Of a stretch of 64,000 bases of DNA, positions 37,074 through 45,281 are shown one piece after another (position 1 is the first letter of the stretch; every line of letters starts with the position of its first letter). A program made the position numbers and the translations under genes. The notes below the pieces were generated by a model that was not told where the DNA came from, searched no databases, and saw nothing but the letters and a program-made list of their open reading frames with translations. The stretch comes from Paracoccus gahaiensis (GTDB lineage Bacteria > Pseudomonadota > Alphaproteobacteria > Rhodobacterales > Rhodobacteraceae): positions 558,001 to 622,000 of the forward strand of contig NZ_SUNI01000001.1 in assembly GCF_005048225.1 (NCBI RefSeq), in the 5' to 3' direction.

Positions 37074-37103
37074 TTGACGCCCGCCGGTCAAGCCTGTTGT
37101 TAT
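37074..37103 (+). promoter_or_regulatory. candidate promoter of the YejA-like operon
   Basis: TTGACG (37074-37079) and TGTTAT (37098-37103) with an 18-base spacer, or TTGTTA with 17. It is 35 bases before the start codon at 37138, and 20 bases from the divergent small-RNA promoter. Confidence 0.45.
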
Positions 37104-37137
37104 CGCGGGCAAACAAGAAACGGCAAGGCGGCGGGCA

Positions 37138-38994
37138 ATGCGAATCTTTGAAAAGCTGAACAATCACGCGCTCAAAGGGCTTGTCGCAGGTCTGGGGGTC
37201 GTGGCAGGCGGTGTTGCAGCAATGCCTCTGGCAAGCCTTGCCGCGCCGGCCCATGGCATTGCAATCTATGGAGAACCTGCCCTGCCACAGGGATTCGCGC
37301 ATCTTCCCTATGCCAATCCCGAGGCGCCGCAGGGCGGCATGATTCGCCTGGCCGAACCGGGGGGATTCGACAGCCTCAAGCCATGGGTTCTCAAGGGAAA
37401 TGCGGCTTGGGGCGTGGGCGTGCATGTCACCGAATCACTGATGATGCGGTCCATCGACGAACCCTTCACCCTTTATGGCCTGCTGGCCGAGACGGTCGAG
37501 GTGGCCCCGGACCGGACCTGGGTCGAGTTCATCCTGCGCCCCGAGGCGCGGTTTTCCGATGGCAGCCCGGTCACCGTCGAAGATGTGATCTGGTCCTACG
37601 AGACGCTCGGGACCCAAGGGCATCCCCGCTATCACAGCGCTTGGTCCAAGGTCGCCCGGATCGCGCCCGTGGGCGATCACGGCGTCCGCCTGACCTTCAC
37701 CGAGGCCGACCGGGAATTGCCCCTGCTGATGGGCCTGCGCCCCGTCCTGAAGAAGGCGCAATGGGAGGGGCATGATTTCGGCGCATCCGGGCTGGAGCCG
37801 CCGATCGGCAGCGGCGCCTATGTCATCGACCGGGTCGATCCGGGCCGCGCGATCAGCTTTCGCCGCAATCCCGACTATTGGGGCCGCGACCTGCCCCTGA
37901 TGGCCGGGGTGAACAATTTCGACATGATCCGCTATGATTACTTCGGCGATGCAAATGCCATGTTCGAGGCCTTCAAGGCCGGCGAGGTCACCGTCTGGCG
38001 CGAATTGTCGGCGCAGAACTGGGCGACCGAGTACGACTTCCCCCTGGTCACGCGCGGCGAGGTGGTCACGTCCGAGATCCCGAACGAACGGCCCTCGGGG
38101 ATCGTCGGGCTGGCCATGAACACCCGCAACCCGATCTTTGCCGATTGGCGCGTGCGTCAGGCGATGATCGAGATGTTCAATTTCCGCTTCATCAACCAGA
38201 CCCTGAACGGCGGGGCCGATCCGCGCATCACCTCGTATTTCTCGAACTCGATCCTCGGCATGGATCACGACCCCGCCACGGGCCCGGTGGCCGCGCTGCT
38301 GGAGCCTCATGCCGCCAGCCTGCCCCCCGGCGCGCTGGAGGGCTATGCCCTGCCCGAAGGGTCCGACCGCGCGATGGACCGCGCCGGCATCCGCCGCGCG
38401 ATGGCGCTGATGGCCGAGGCGGGATGGACCATCCAGGACGGCCAGCTGCGCGACGGCGACGGCCAGCCCTTCGCCTTCGAGATCCTGCTGAACCAGAACG
38501 GCACCGCCATGCGCAGCGGGTCCGAGGTTCGCCAGATCGTGAACATCTATGTCGAGGCGCTGCGGCCCCTGGGCATCACCCCGCAGGTGACGCTGACCGA
38601 TGCCGCGCAATATGTGGAACGTACCAACAACTACCAGTTCGACATGACCTGGTACGAACGCGGGCTGTCGCTGTCGCCGGGCACCGAGCAGCGGCTGTAT
38701 TGGGGCCGCGACGGGGTCACGACGCCCGGCAGCCGCAACTGGATGGGCATGGACAGCCCCGCCGCCGAGGCGATGATCGACGCAATGGTCGGATCCGAGA
38801 CCGCCGAAGAGTTCACCGCCGCGGTCCAGGCGCTGGACCGGGTGCTGATGGCGGGGCGCTACGTGATCCCGGTCAGCTTTTCGCCGGTGTCGCGGCTGGC
38901 ACATGCCGCCGATCTGGCATATCCCGACACGATTCCCATTTACGGAGACTGGCCGGGCTTTCTGCCCGAAGTCTGGTGGCAGGAGACGAACTGA
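37138..38994 (+). CDS. ABC transporter periplasmic peptide-binding protein, YejA-like
   Basis: A 618-residue extracellular solute-binding protein of family 5. The signal peptide extends to about residue 36 (hydrophobic core LVAGLGVVAGGVAAMPLASL). The mature start HGIAIYGEPALPQGFAHLPY, the line PYANPEAPQGG, and long C-terminal domain with NRNPDYWG-type element (FRRNPDYWGRDLP near residue 240) are typical of YejA/microcin C-type peptide binders. No permease or ATPase gene follows; two very small genes do, overlapping or abutting it. The transporter core must be encoded elsewhere. Confidence 0.9.
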   Translation: MRIFEKLNNHALKGLVAGLGVVAGGVAAMPLASLAAPAHGIAIYGEPALPQGFAHLPYANPEAPQGGMIRLAEPGGFDSLKPWVLKGNAAWGVGVHVTESLMMRSIDEPFTLYGLLAETVEVAPDRTWVEFILRPEARFSDGSPVTVEDVIWSYETLGTQGHPRYHSAWSKVARIAPVGDHGVRLTFTEADRELPLLMGLRPVLKKAQWEGHDFGASGLEPPIGSGAYVIDRVDPGRAISFRRNPDYWGRDLPLMAGVNNFDMIRYDYFGDANAMFEAFKAGEVTVWRELSAQNWATEYDFPLVTRGEVVTSEIPNERPSGIVGLAMNTRNPIFADWRVRQAMIEMFNFRFINQTLNGGADPRITSYFSNSILGMDHDPATGPVAALLEPHAASLPPGALEGYALPEGSDRAMDRAGIRRAMALMAEAGWTIQDGQLRDGDGQPFAFEILLNQNGTAMRSGSEVRQIVNIYVEALRPLGITPQVTLTDAAQYVERTNNYQFDMTWYERGLSLSPGTEQRLYWGRDGVTTPGSRNWMGMDSPAAEAMIDAMVGSETAEEFTAAVQALDRVLMAGRYVIPVSFSPVSRLAHAADLAYPDTIPIYGDWPGFLPEVWWQETN

Positions 38995-39125
38995 TGCGCA
39001 TGTTTTGGGTTACACTGCTGACCTGCTCGATTCTGGCAGGCTGCAACACCGTCGCCGGCGTCGGCGAGGATATCACAGGGGCGGCGCGCTGGTTCCAGGG
39101 CGGCCTGCCGACAGGAGGTTACTGA
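38994..39125 (+). CDS. entericidin-like small lipoprotein
   Basis: A 43-residue lipoprotein precursor. The signal peptide ends in the lipobox LAGC with the lipid-carrying Cys at residue 17, followed by NTVAGVGEDITGAARWF, the entericidin A/B core (GCNTxxGxGxDI). The ATG at 38994 overlaps the stop of the binding protein by one base (TGATG); a second ATG two codons later would also serve. Entericidins are small membrane-active antidote/toxin-like lipoproteins in enterics, but the many alphaproteobacterial versions have no shown role. Confidence 0.82.
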   Translation: MRMFWVTLLTCSILAGCNTVAGVGEDITGAARWFQGGLPTGGY

Positions 39126-39457
39126 TGAAATGGCACCATGTTCAAGAAAACTGGTCGGCCTTCTATGAAGCGATCATCGACAAATGGCCCGAGGCTGACG
39201 AGGCCGATCTTGACGAGGTGGACGGCGACCAGCGCGCCTTCGTGACCTATCTGGCCGAGGCAACCGGGCAGGAGCCCGCCGAGATCCGCGAAGAGCTGCG
39301 CGAATGGCTGGTGGGCGAGATCCCGTCGGATGTCGTGATGGACCCGGTCCATGACAACCACTCGATCGCATTGTCGGCCAAGTTCGTCGGCGAGGGCGAG
39401 GACGAGTATTCGGACGATGCCCGCTTCGGCGACGATTCGGACCGCGGCGACAACTGA
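39125..39457 (+). CDS. CsbD-like acidic protein
   Basis: A 110-residue acidic cytoplasmic protein. Its N-terminal half, MKWHHVQENWSAFYEAIIDK followed by WPEADEADLDEVDGD, follows the CsbD stress-protein pattern (Trp near 3 and 10, Trp after the first helix, a DLD turn). The C-terminal 40 residues are Asp/Glu/Ser-rich and probably disordered. Excellent site AGGAGG; the ATG overlaps the lipoprotein stop by one base. CsbD-like proteins are abundant stress proteins of unknown function. Resemblance is partial, so the family call is moderate. Confidence 0.65.
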   Translation: MKWHHVQENWSAFYEAIIDKWPEADEADLDEVDGDQRAFVTYLAEATGQEPAEIREELREWLVGEIPSDVVMDPVHDNHSIALSAKFVGEGEDEYSDDARFGDDSDRGDN

Positions 39458-39486
39458 CCCGCCCTCTCGACGCCGGGCGATCCCTC

Positions 39487-39516
39487 AGGCGCCGTCCCGT
39501 TTCCGGGGCGGCGCCT
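39487..39516. terminator. convergent terminator hairpin
   Basis: AGGCGCCGTCCCG (39487-39499) pairs with CGGGGCGGCGCCT (39504-39516), 13 bp with one G-U, and a TTTC tetraloop, followed by TTCGC. It lies between the CsbD-like gene and the end of the convergent transporter gene. Confidence 0.7.
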
Positions 39517-39530
39517 TTCGCATGGGGCGC

Positions 39531-40679
39531 TCAGGCGGCGCCGATGCCGTTCAGCCGCGCCAGCCTGCGCGCCAGCAGCAGATAGACCAGACCGTACAGC
39601 CCCGCCACGATCAGCCCGACCCACTGGATCTGGAACGGCGTGAAGACGTAAGCTCCGACAAGCGCCAGCTGCAGGCCGAAATGCAGCGGATAATAGCCCC
39701 GGTCGCCCAGCCTCTCGCGCGACCAGCCCAGATTGGCGGAGTACAGGCGGATCAGGCTGTCCAGCGAATTGATGACGAAGACCACGCCGACCGTGATCAT
39801 GAACCAGTTGAGCCAGCCGGGGATCGTGACGCCTCCCTGGTGATAGACGAAGAGGACCGAGAACCACAGCCCCAAGGGGATCGCGGGCAGCGCCACCATG
39901 GCCAGCGCCAGCTGCCAGACCTGCATCCCGCCCACGAATCGCGCGACGAACTGCCCGATCATGATCGACCAGGCGAACCACCAGAACAGGTAGAACTCGT
40001 GATAGTCGGCGATGGGTACCGCGAAGCGCGGCAGATGCAGGAAATAGTCGGATAGCAGCCCGATATTGCCGGTGAAATCGCCCAGATCCACCCGGCTGTA
40101 GACGAAGGCGATCATCGCCAGCGCGGTGAAGGCCAGCATCCCGAAGCCATAGCTGGACGCGATCGCCAGCCATTTCATCACCGCCATGTTCCCGCTGGAG
40201 ATGACGGCCGTGGCGATCACCCCCACGACCAGCGCCCAGACCGCGCCCTGCGACAGGTCGGGCGCATAGGTGGGCAGGTTCGACATGAACAGGTAGCAGG
40301 TGAAGGAGCAGGTCGCGATGATCGTCAGGTTGTAGATCCACTTGACCGCCGGGATCTGGAACAGCTGCAGGCGCGGCTCCAGCACGATGAAATAGAAGGT
40401 GGCGACGAAATACATCAGCCAGACCAGCGGGCCCCACATGCCGAACTCGACCGCCAGGGCATTGGTGAAGCCGAAGGCGGGGTCGGCTTCATAGATGGGA
40501 AACTCGGCCAGGGGCAGCATGACCAGCCCCATGTCCAGGCCGGCGGTGAACAGCAGCGCGATCAGGGTGAACAGGCCGACGGGCTCTTCGCCCTGCAGCC
40601 GCAGGCGGGGCCAGCGGATCAGGACGAACAGCGCGCAGGCCAGCACGCTGAGATAGGCGACGGTAATGATGGGCGTCAT
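39531..40679 (-). CDS. BCCT-type membrane transporter, short form
   Basis: A 382-residue polytopic protein with about 10 membrane helices. The segment FYLFWWFAWSIMIGQFVARF (near residues 228-247) matches the Trp-rich BCCT signature (WWxxWxxxxGxFxAR) that forms the betaine/choline site. Full BCCT carriers have 500-650 residues and 12 helices, so this is a short or divergent member. A near-perfect palindrome of TetR/BetI type lies in its promoter region, consistent with choline/betaine control. Substrate and even transport function are inferred. Confidence 0.6.
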   Translation of the reverse strand: MTPIITVAYLSVLACALFVLIRWPRLRLQGEEPVGLFTLIALLFTAGLDMGLVMLPLAEFPIYEADPAFGFTNALAVEFGMWGPLVWLMYFVATFYFIVLEPRLQLFQIPAVKWIYNLTIIATCSFTCYLFMSNLPTYAPDLSQGAVWALVVGVIATAVISSGNMAVMKWLAIASSYGFGMLAFTALAMIAFVYSRVDLGDFTGNIGLLSDYFLHLPRFAVPIADYHEFYLFWWFAWSIMIGQFVARFVGGMQVWQLALAMVALPAIPLGLWFSVLFVYHQGGVTIPGWLNWFMITVGVVFVINSLDSLIRLYSANLGWSRERLGDRGYYPLHFGLQLALVGAYVFTPFQIQWVGLIVAGLYGLVYLLLARRLARLNGIGAA

Positions 40680-40816
40680 GGGCGATCCTTCTTCGTCGTC
40701 CGAATGATGGGCGCCGCGACCGCCCGCTGGCGCACAGCCACGCGCAAGGCGCCGGGGCTGCCGGATCGCCGCCGGCGCGGCCCTGTCGCGCCGCAGCTTT
40801 GTTTGATCCCCTAAGC

Positions 40817-40846
40817 TTGATATGAATTGAGTGATCAGTCAATCAA
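40817..40846 (-). promoter_or_regulatory. candidate promoter of the BCCT-type gene with TetR/BetI-like operator
   Basis: The 18-base near-palindrome ATTGAGTGATCAGTCAAT (40826-40843; one mismatched pair) centres on TGATCA. On the minus strand it lies in the spacer between TTGATT (40846-40841) and TATCAA (40822-40817), 18 bases apart, so a bound repressor would block the promoter. The size and symmetry fit TetR-family operators; BetI is the attractive candidate because of the downstream BCCT gene. It is also about 120 bases upstream of the divergent CDF gene. Confidence 0.5.
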
Positions 40847-40965
40847 AAACCCGCAGCAGGCCGGGCGGTGGCCGGGACGCCGGCAAAAGGTCGCTTGGCA
40901 CGGGGCGCCGCTTCTGCCAGATGCTGGCCGGACCGGATCGTGGAAGCGACAAGGGGACCGAACCT

Positions 40966-41853
40966 GTGTCGAACAGTCTGAAAATCGCCGCCGGCAGCAT
41001 CCTCGTGGGCCTTGTCGTGCTGGCGCTCAAGACCTTGGCCTGGCGCCTGACCGGGTCGGTCGCGCTGCTGTCGGACGCGCTGGAAAGCATCGTCAACGTC
41101 GCGACGGCGATGGCCGCGCTGGTGGCGATCAAGGTCGCGCAGCGCCCCGCCGATCCGGGCCATCCCTACGGCCATCACAAGGCCGAGTTCTTCAGCGCCG
41201 TGCTGGAGGGGGTGCTGATCATCTCGGCCGCGCTGCTGATCCTGCGCGAGGCCTGGCACGCCTTCCAGAACCCGCGAGAGATTGCCGATGCGGGCCTGGG
41301 CATGGCGATCAATGCCAGCGCGGGCGTGCTGAACGCGGTCTGGTGCTGGGTGCTGCTGCGGCAGGGGCGCCGGCTGCGGTCGCCCGCGCTGGTCGCGGAT
41401 GGCAAGCACCTGCTGTCGGACGTCATCTCCTCGGCCGGGGTGCTGCTGGGCGTGGGGCTGGCCGTCGCGACGGGCTGGGCGGTGCTGGATCCGCTTCTGG
41501 CGATGCTGGTGGGGGTCAACATCCTGTGGTCGGGCTGGAAGGTCATGGCCTCGTCGCTGTCGGGGCTGATGGACGAGGCGGTGCCGGAAACCACGCTGGC
41601 GGTGATCCGCGAGATCATCTCGGACAAGGCCTCTGGCGCGCTCGAGGCGCATGACCTGCGCACCCGCCACGCGGGCGCGGTGACCTTCATCGACTTCCAT
41701 CTGGTCGTGGACGGGCAGACCACCGTCGCCGATGCCCATGACATCTGCGACCGGGTCGAGGCCAGCATCATGGCCCGCCTGCCCGACGCGCAGGTGACCA
41801 TCCATGTCGAGCCGGAACACAAGGCCAAGCATTCCGGCGTGCTGGTGATCTAG
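40966..41853 (+). CDS. cation diffusion facilitator (CDF) family transporter
   Basis: A 295-residue CDF exporter with about six membrane helices and a C-terminal cytoplasmic domain. The zinc-site Asp pair is in LLSDALESIVNV (helix 2) and DGKHLLSDVISS (helix 5); HPYGHHKAEF is the conserved loop. The CTD has HAGAVTFIDFHLVVDG and a C-terminal His-rich tail. Substrate is probably Zn, Fe or Mn. The GTG at 40966 gives a normal length; an ATG at 40921 in frame is possible. The last codon and that of xth share the sequence CTAG. Confidence 0.88.
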   Translation: MSNSLKIAAGSILVGLVVLALKTLAWRLTGSVALLSDALESIVNVATAMAALVAIKVAQRPADPGHPYGHHKAEFFSAVLEGVLIISAALLILREAWHAFQNPREIADAGLGMAINASAGVLNAVWCWVLLRQGRRLRSPALVADGKHLLSDVISSAGVLLGVGLAVATGWAVLDPLLAMLVGVNILWSGWKVMASSLSGLMDEAVPETTLAVIREIISDKASGALEAHDLRTRHAGAVTFIDFHLVVDGQTTVADAHDICDRVEASIMARLPDAQVTIHVEPEHKAKHSGVLVI

Positions 41854-42635
41854 GCCGCCAGACGCACCCAGACCGGGACATGGTCGCTCGGCTTCTCGCC
41901 CGCGCGGGCGTCGCGGTCCACGCCGGTCTCGATCATCAGATCCGCTGCCTGCGGCGACAGCAACAGGTGGTCGATGCGGATGCCGTTGTCGCGGTTCCAC
42001 GCACCCGCCTGATAGTCCCAGAAGGTGAAGGGCCCGCGCGTGGACCACGGATCGCGGATGCGCACCGCATCCGTCCAGCCCTGGTTGACGATGGCGCGGA
42101 AGGCTGCGCGGCTTTCGGGCCGGAACAGCGCGTCCTCGGTCCAGGCCTCGGGGGTGGCGGCGTCGCGCGGTTCGGGGATGATGTTGAAATCGCCCAGCAG
42201 GACGACCGGCATCTCGGAGGCCAGCAGCTCGGCGGCGCGCAGGCGCAGACGCTCCATCCAGGCCAGCTTGTAGTCGTATTTCGGCCCCGGTGCGGGATTG
42301 CCGTTGGGCAGATAGAGGCCCGCGATGCGCACGGCCTGGGCGCCCACCACCGTCGCCTCGATATAGCGGGCCTGTTCGTCCGTGTCGTCGCCGGGAAGGC
42401 CCCGGGTAACGTCCTCCAAGGGCATCCGCGACAGGATCGCGACGCCGTTGAAGCCCTTCTGGCCGTGGGTCCCCACCTGCCAGCCCAGATCCTGGAAATG
42501 CTCGCGCGGGAAGCCCTCGTCGACGGACTTGATTTCCTGCAGGACGACCAGATCGGCATCGGTCGCGGCCAGCCAGTCGGTCAGCGCCTGGATGCGGGCC
42601 TTGACGCCGTTGATGTTGAAGCTTGCGATTTTCAT
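41850..42635 (-). CDS. xth: exodeoxyribonuclease III (AP endonuclease)
   Basis: A 261-residue Xth/ExoA enzyme. Active-site elements are FNINGVKARI (residues 5-14), LQEIKSVD with the metal Glu (near 34), GLYLPNGNP, GDFNIIPEP (near 151) and SDHVPVWV at the C-terminus. It cleaves DNA at abasic sites and removes 3' blocks in base excision repair. The frame starts at an ATG just after a hydroxyl-poor leader; the stop overlaps the convergent CDF stop. Confidence 0.94.
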   Translation of the reverse strand: MKIASFNINGVKARIQALTDWLAATDADLVVLQEIKSVDEGFPREHFQDLGWQVGTHGQKGFNGVAILSRMPLEDVTRGLPGDDTDEQARYIEATVVGAQAVRIAGLYLPNGNPAPGPKYDYKLAWMERLRLRAAELLASEMPVVLLGDFNIIPEPRDAATPEAWTEDALFRPESRAAFRAIVNQGWTDAVRIRDPWSTRGPFTFWDYQAGAWNRDNGIRIDHLLLSPQAADLMIETGVDRDARAGEKPSDHVPVWVRLAA

Positions 42636-42695
42636 GGCGGCATCTTTAGCGGGCGTGGCGCGTTTGGCAACCTGAAGCGCCGTTGAAAGGCCCCG

Positions 42696-43232
42696 ATGAT
42701 CCGCGTCCTGATCCTGATGCTGCTGCCCGGGCTGGCCTGGGCCGAGACCCGCCCGCCGACGGGGCTGCTGGCGGTGGCCAGCCCCTTGCCCGCGACGATC
42801 CCCTTTCAGGTCCGCGCCCCCGAGGGGCAGGATTACGCCATCGTGCTGACCGATGGCGACGGCGCGCAGGTGATCAGCGCCTATCTGCGGGGCGGATCGG
42901 TGCTGCGCCTGCTGGTGCCGCCGGGCGATTATCGCGTGACGGTGGCGCCGGGGCCGCCCGAGGACTGGCAGGGCCCGGAGGACCTGTTCGGCGCCCCCGC
43001 CGCGACCCTGCCCGGCCCCCTGCCCTTCCGCATCGCCAACAACCGGCGCGAGGGCCAGTCGATCACGCTGGAGGAGGACGCGGAGGGGCTGCGCATCACA
43101 GACCGGCAGGACCGCACAACCTGCCAGATCGCGGAATGGACGACCGAGCGCGTCACGAAGACCACGCCGCTTGGCACGGAACTGCGCTGGCTGGACCCGG
43201 ACCTGTCGACCCGCAGTAGGCCCTGCGACTAG
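42696..43232 (+). CDS. hypothetical exported protein
   Basis: A 178-residue protein with a short signal peptide (MIRVLILMLLPGLAWA, cleavage before ETRPP). The mature part is mostly beta strand, with an Ig-like or carboxypeptidase-regulatory-like run (VLRLLVPPGDYRVTVAPG near residue 70) and two Cys near the C-terminus (TTCQIAEW and SRPCD) that could form a disulfide. I do not recognise a named family. It is convergent with the A-type carrier gene, with which it shares the stop tetramer CTAG. A second plus-strand frame at 42683 is a shadow. Confidence 0.75.
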   Translation: MIRVLILMLLPGLAWAETRPPTGLLAVASPLPATIPFQVRAPEGQDYAIVLTDGDGAQVISAYLRGGSVLRLLVPPGDYRVTVAPGPPEDWQGPEDLFGAPAATLPGPLPFRIANNRREGQSITLEEDAEGLRITDRQDRTTCQIAEWTTERVTKTTPLGTELRWLDPDLSTRSRPCD

Positions 43233-43555
43233 ATGGAAAAGGAAGTGCCGCAGCCGCAGCTGCTGGTCGCATTGGGATTCTCGATCACGAAGCGCGCGCC
43301 GATCAGCTCGTCGGTGAAATCAATGACAGCGCCTGCCAGATAGGGCAGCGAGACCGGATCGACCAGAACCTTCTGGCCCGCCTGCTCCAGCACCAGATCG
43401 TCGGCCTCGGCGGCAGCCTCCATGCGGATGTCATACTGGAAGCCGGAACAGCCGCCCCCCAGGACCGCGACCCGCAGGGCGACCGGATCCTTGCCCGCAT
43501 TGATCTGCGAGAGGCGTTCGAAGGCGCGTTCGGTGACTTTGGGCGGCAGGTTCAT
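43229..43555 (-). CDS. erpA: A-type iron-sulfur carrier (ErpA/IscA family)
   Basis: A 108-residue HesB/IscA-type scaffold. The three cluster-binding cysteines are in LGGGCSGFQYD (near 36) and SSCGCGTSFSI at the very C-terminus. It delivers Fe-S clusters to apo-enzymes. The start at 43555 (MNLPPKVTERAFE) is where family homology begins. The ErpA name rather than IscA/SufA is a guess based on its stand-alone position. Diverges from dgt, with a good promoter at 43587-43615. Confidence 0.88.
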   Translation of the reverse strand: MNLPPKVTERAFERLSQINAGKDPVALRVAVLGGGCSGFQYDIRMEAAAEADDLVLEQAGQKVLVDPVSLPYLAGAVIDFTDELIGARFVIENPNATSSCGCGTSFSI

Positions 43556-43586
43556 GGGGCGTTCCCGTATGCGGCGGTAGACTTGG

Positions 43587-43615
43587 AATATAGGGTCTGC
43601 ATCAGCGACCCGCAA
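43587..43615 (-). promoter_or_regulatory. sigma-70-type promoter of the A-type carrier gene
   Basis: TTGCGG (43615-43610) and TATATT (43592-43587) with a 17-base spacer, 32 bases before the start codon. The -10 is strong. Confidence 0.55.
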
Positions 43616-43631
43616 GGAAGGCCCTGACCCC

Positions 43632-44798
43632 GTGACCGCACTCGCGCCCTTTGCCTGCCAGCCTCAGGACAGCCGTGGCCGTCTGCATGACGAAAGCCTG
43701 TCGACCTTCCGGTCGCCTTGGCAGCGCGACCGCGACCGCATCATCCATTCCAGCGCCTTCCGGCGGCTGAAGCACAAGACCCAGGTCTTTGTCGAACATG
43801 ACGGCGACGCCTATCGCGGCGACTATTTTCGCACCCGCCTGACCCACACGATCGAGGTGGCTCAGGTCGCCCGCACCATCGCCGGCACCTTGGGCCTGAA
43901 CACCGACCTGGCCGAGACGGTGGCCCTGGCCCATGATCTGGGACACCCCCCCTTCGGCCATACCGGCGAGGATGCGCTGGCGGCCCTGATGGCCCCCTAT
44001 GGCGGCTTCGATCACAATGCGCAGGCGCTGCGCATTTTGACGCGGCTGGAACGCCATTACGCCGATTTCGACGGGCTGAACCTGACCTGGGAAAGCCTCG
44101 AGGGCATCGCCAAGCATAACGGGCCGATCACCGGCGACCTGCCCTATGCGCTGGCCGATGTGAACGCGCTCTGGGATCTGGAACTGCACACCAATGCCAG
44201 CGCCGAGGCGCAGGTGGCCGCCGTGGCCGATGACGTGGCCTACAACCACCACGACCTGCATGACGGGCTGCGCGCGGGCCTGTTCACCGAGGCCGAGCTG
44301 TCCGAACTGCCCGTCATCGGCCCCGCCTTTGCCGAGGTCGACCGCCGCTATCCCGATCTGGACCCCACCCGGCGCCGCTACGAGGCGCTGCGCCGGGTCT
44401 TCGGGGTCATGGTCGAGGATGTGATCGCCGTGGCGCAGAACCGGCTGGCCGGGCTGCAGCCGCAAAGCGCCGACGACATCCGCGCGATGGACGGGCCGAT
44501 CATCCGCTTTTCCAAGCCGCTCTATCAGAACATCAAGGCGATCAAGTCCTTTCTGTTCCAGCGCATGTATCGCGCGCCCTCGGTCGTGGTGGAACGCCAC
44601 AGCGTGACGGCGATGCTGAACGACCTCTTCCCGTTGTATCTGGACCATCCCGACCGCCTGCCCGACCAGTGGCGCGCGGCGGCCCTGGCGCTGGACAGCC
44701 AGACCGACCGGGCCCGTCTGGTGCTGGATTACGTCGCAGGCATGACCGATCGCTATGCGATCGCGGAACATCACCGCCTGTTCACCGTGTCGATCTGA
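43632..44798 (+). CDS. dgt: deoxyguanosinetriphosphate triphosphohydrolase-like protein
   Basis: A 388-residue HD-domain dNTPase. SSAFRRLKHKTQVF (near residue 40), the first HD His in RTRLTHTIEVAQVAR, the HD pair in LAHDLGHPPFGHTGE, and ADDVAYNHHDLHDG (near 203) complete the metal site. It hydrolyses dNTPs to nucleoside and triphosphate. The start is GTG 43632 after AAGGAAGG. The typical short form of the family, as in Rhodobacteraceae. Confidence 0.92.
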   Translation: MTALAPFACQPQDSRGRLHDESLSTFRSPWQRDRDRIIHSSAFRRLKHKTQVFVEHDGDAYRGDYFRTRLTHTIEVAQVARTIAGTLGLNTDLAETVALAHDLGHPPFGHTGEDALAALMAPYGGFDHNAQALRILTRLERHYADFDGLNLTWESLEGIAKHNGPITGDLPYALADVNALWDLELHTNASAEAQVAAVADDVAYNHHDLHDGLRAGLFTEAELSELPVIGPAFAEVDRRYPDLDPTRRRYEALRRVFGVMVEDVIAVAQNRLAGLQPQSADDIRAMDGPIIRFSKPLYQNIKAIKSFLFQRMYRAPSVVVERHSVTAMLNDLFPLYLDHPDRLPDQWRAAALALDSQTDRARLVLDYVAGMTDRYAIAEHHRLFTVSI

Positions 44799-44811
44799 AC
44801 CTTGGCTTGTG

Positions 44812-44833
44812 TCGCGGCGTTGTGCCCGCGACA
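44812..44833 (+). terminator. hairpin after dgt
   Basis: GTCGCGG (44812-44818) pairs perfectly with CCGCGAC (44827-44833), loop of eight bases, 14 bases after the dgt stop. No T tract. Confidence 0.4.
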
Positions 44834-44858
44834 GTGAGATCAACGAAAAGGACACCAC

Positions 44859-45281
44859 ATGATCACCCGCACCGGATCGGCTCAATGGGATGGCGGATTG
44901 AAGGCTGGCAAAGGCCAGGTTTCGACCAAATCGGGCGCCCTGAACGCCCTGCCCTACGGCTTCAACACGCGTTTCGAGGACAGCCCCGGCACCAACCCCG
45001 AGGAACTGATCGGCGCCGCCCATGCCTCGTGCTTCTCGATGGCGCTGGCCATGATGCTGGAACAGGAAGGCGTTTCGGGCGTCTCGATCCAGACCACCTG
45101 CGACATCTCGATGGACAAGGACGGCGACGGTTTCGCCGTGAAGAAGGCCCATCTGACGACGAAGATCACCGCCGATGCGGATGAGGCGAAAGTGCTGGAA
45201 GTCGCCGAAAAAGCCAAGGCGGGCTGCCCGATCTCGAAGCTCTTGAATGCCGAGATCACCATGGACGCGTCGGTGGCCTGA
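44859..45281 (+). CDS. OsmC family peroxiredoxin
   Basis: A 140-residue OsmC/OhrR-target-type thiol peroxidase. The two redox cysteines are in AHASCFSMALAMML (near residue 57) and KAGCPISKL (near 122), and the N-terminal GSAQWDGGLKAGKG hairpin is typical of the OsmC rather than Ohr subgroup. It would reduce organic hydroperoxides. Strong AAAAGGACACC site. Its stop overlaps the next ATG by one base. Confidence 0.9.
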   Translation: MITRTGSAQWDGGLKAGKGQVSTKSGALNALPYGFNTRFEDSPGTNPEELIGAAHASCFSMALAMMLEQEGVSGVSIQTTCDISMDKDGDGFAVKKAHLTTKITADADEAKVLEVAEKAKAGCPISKLLNAEITMDASVA

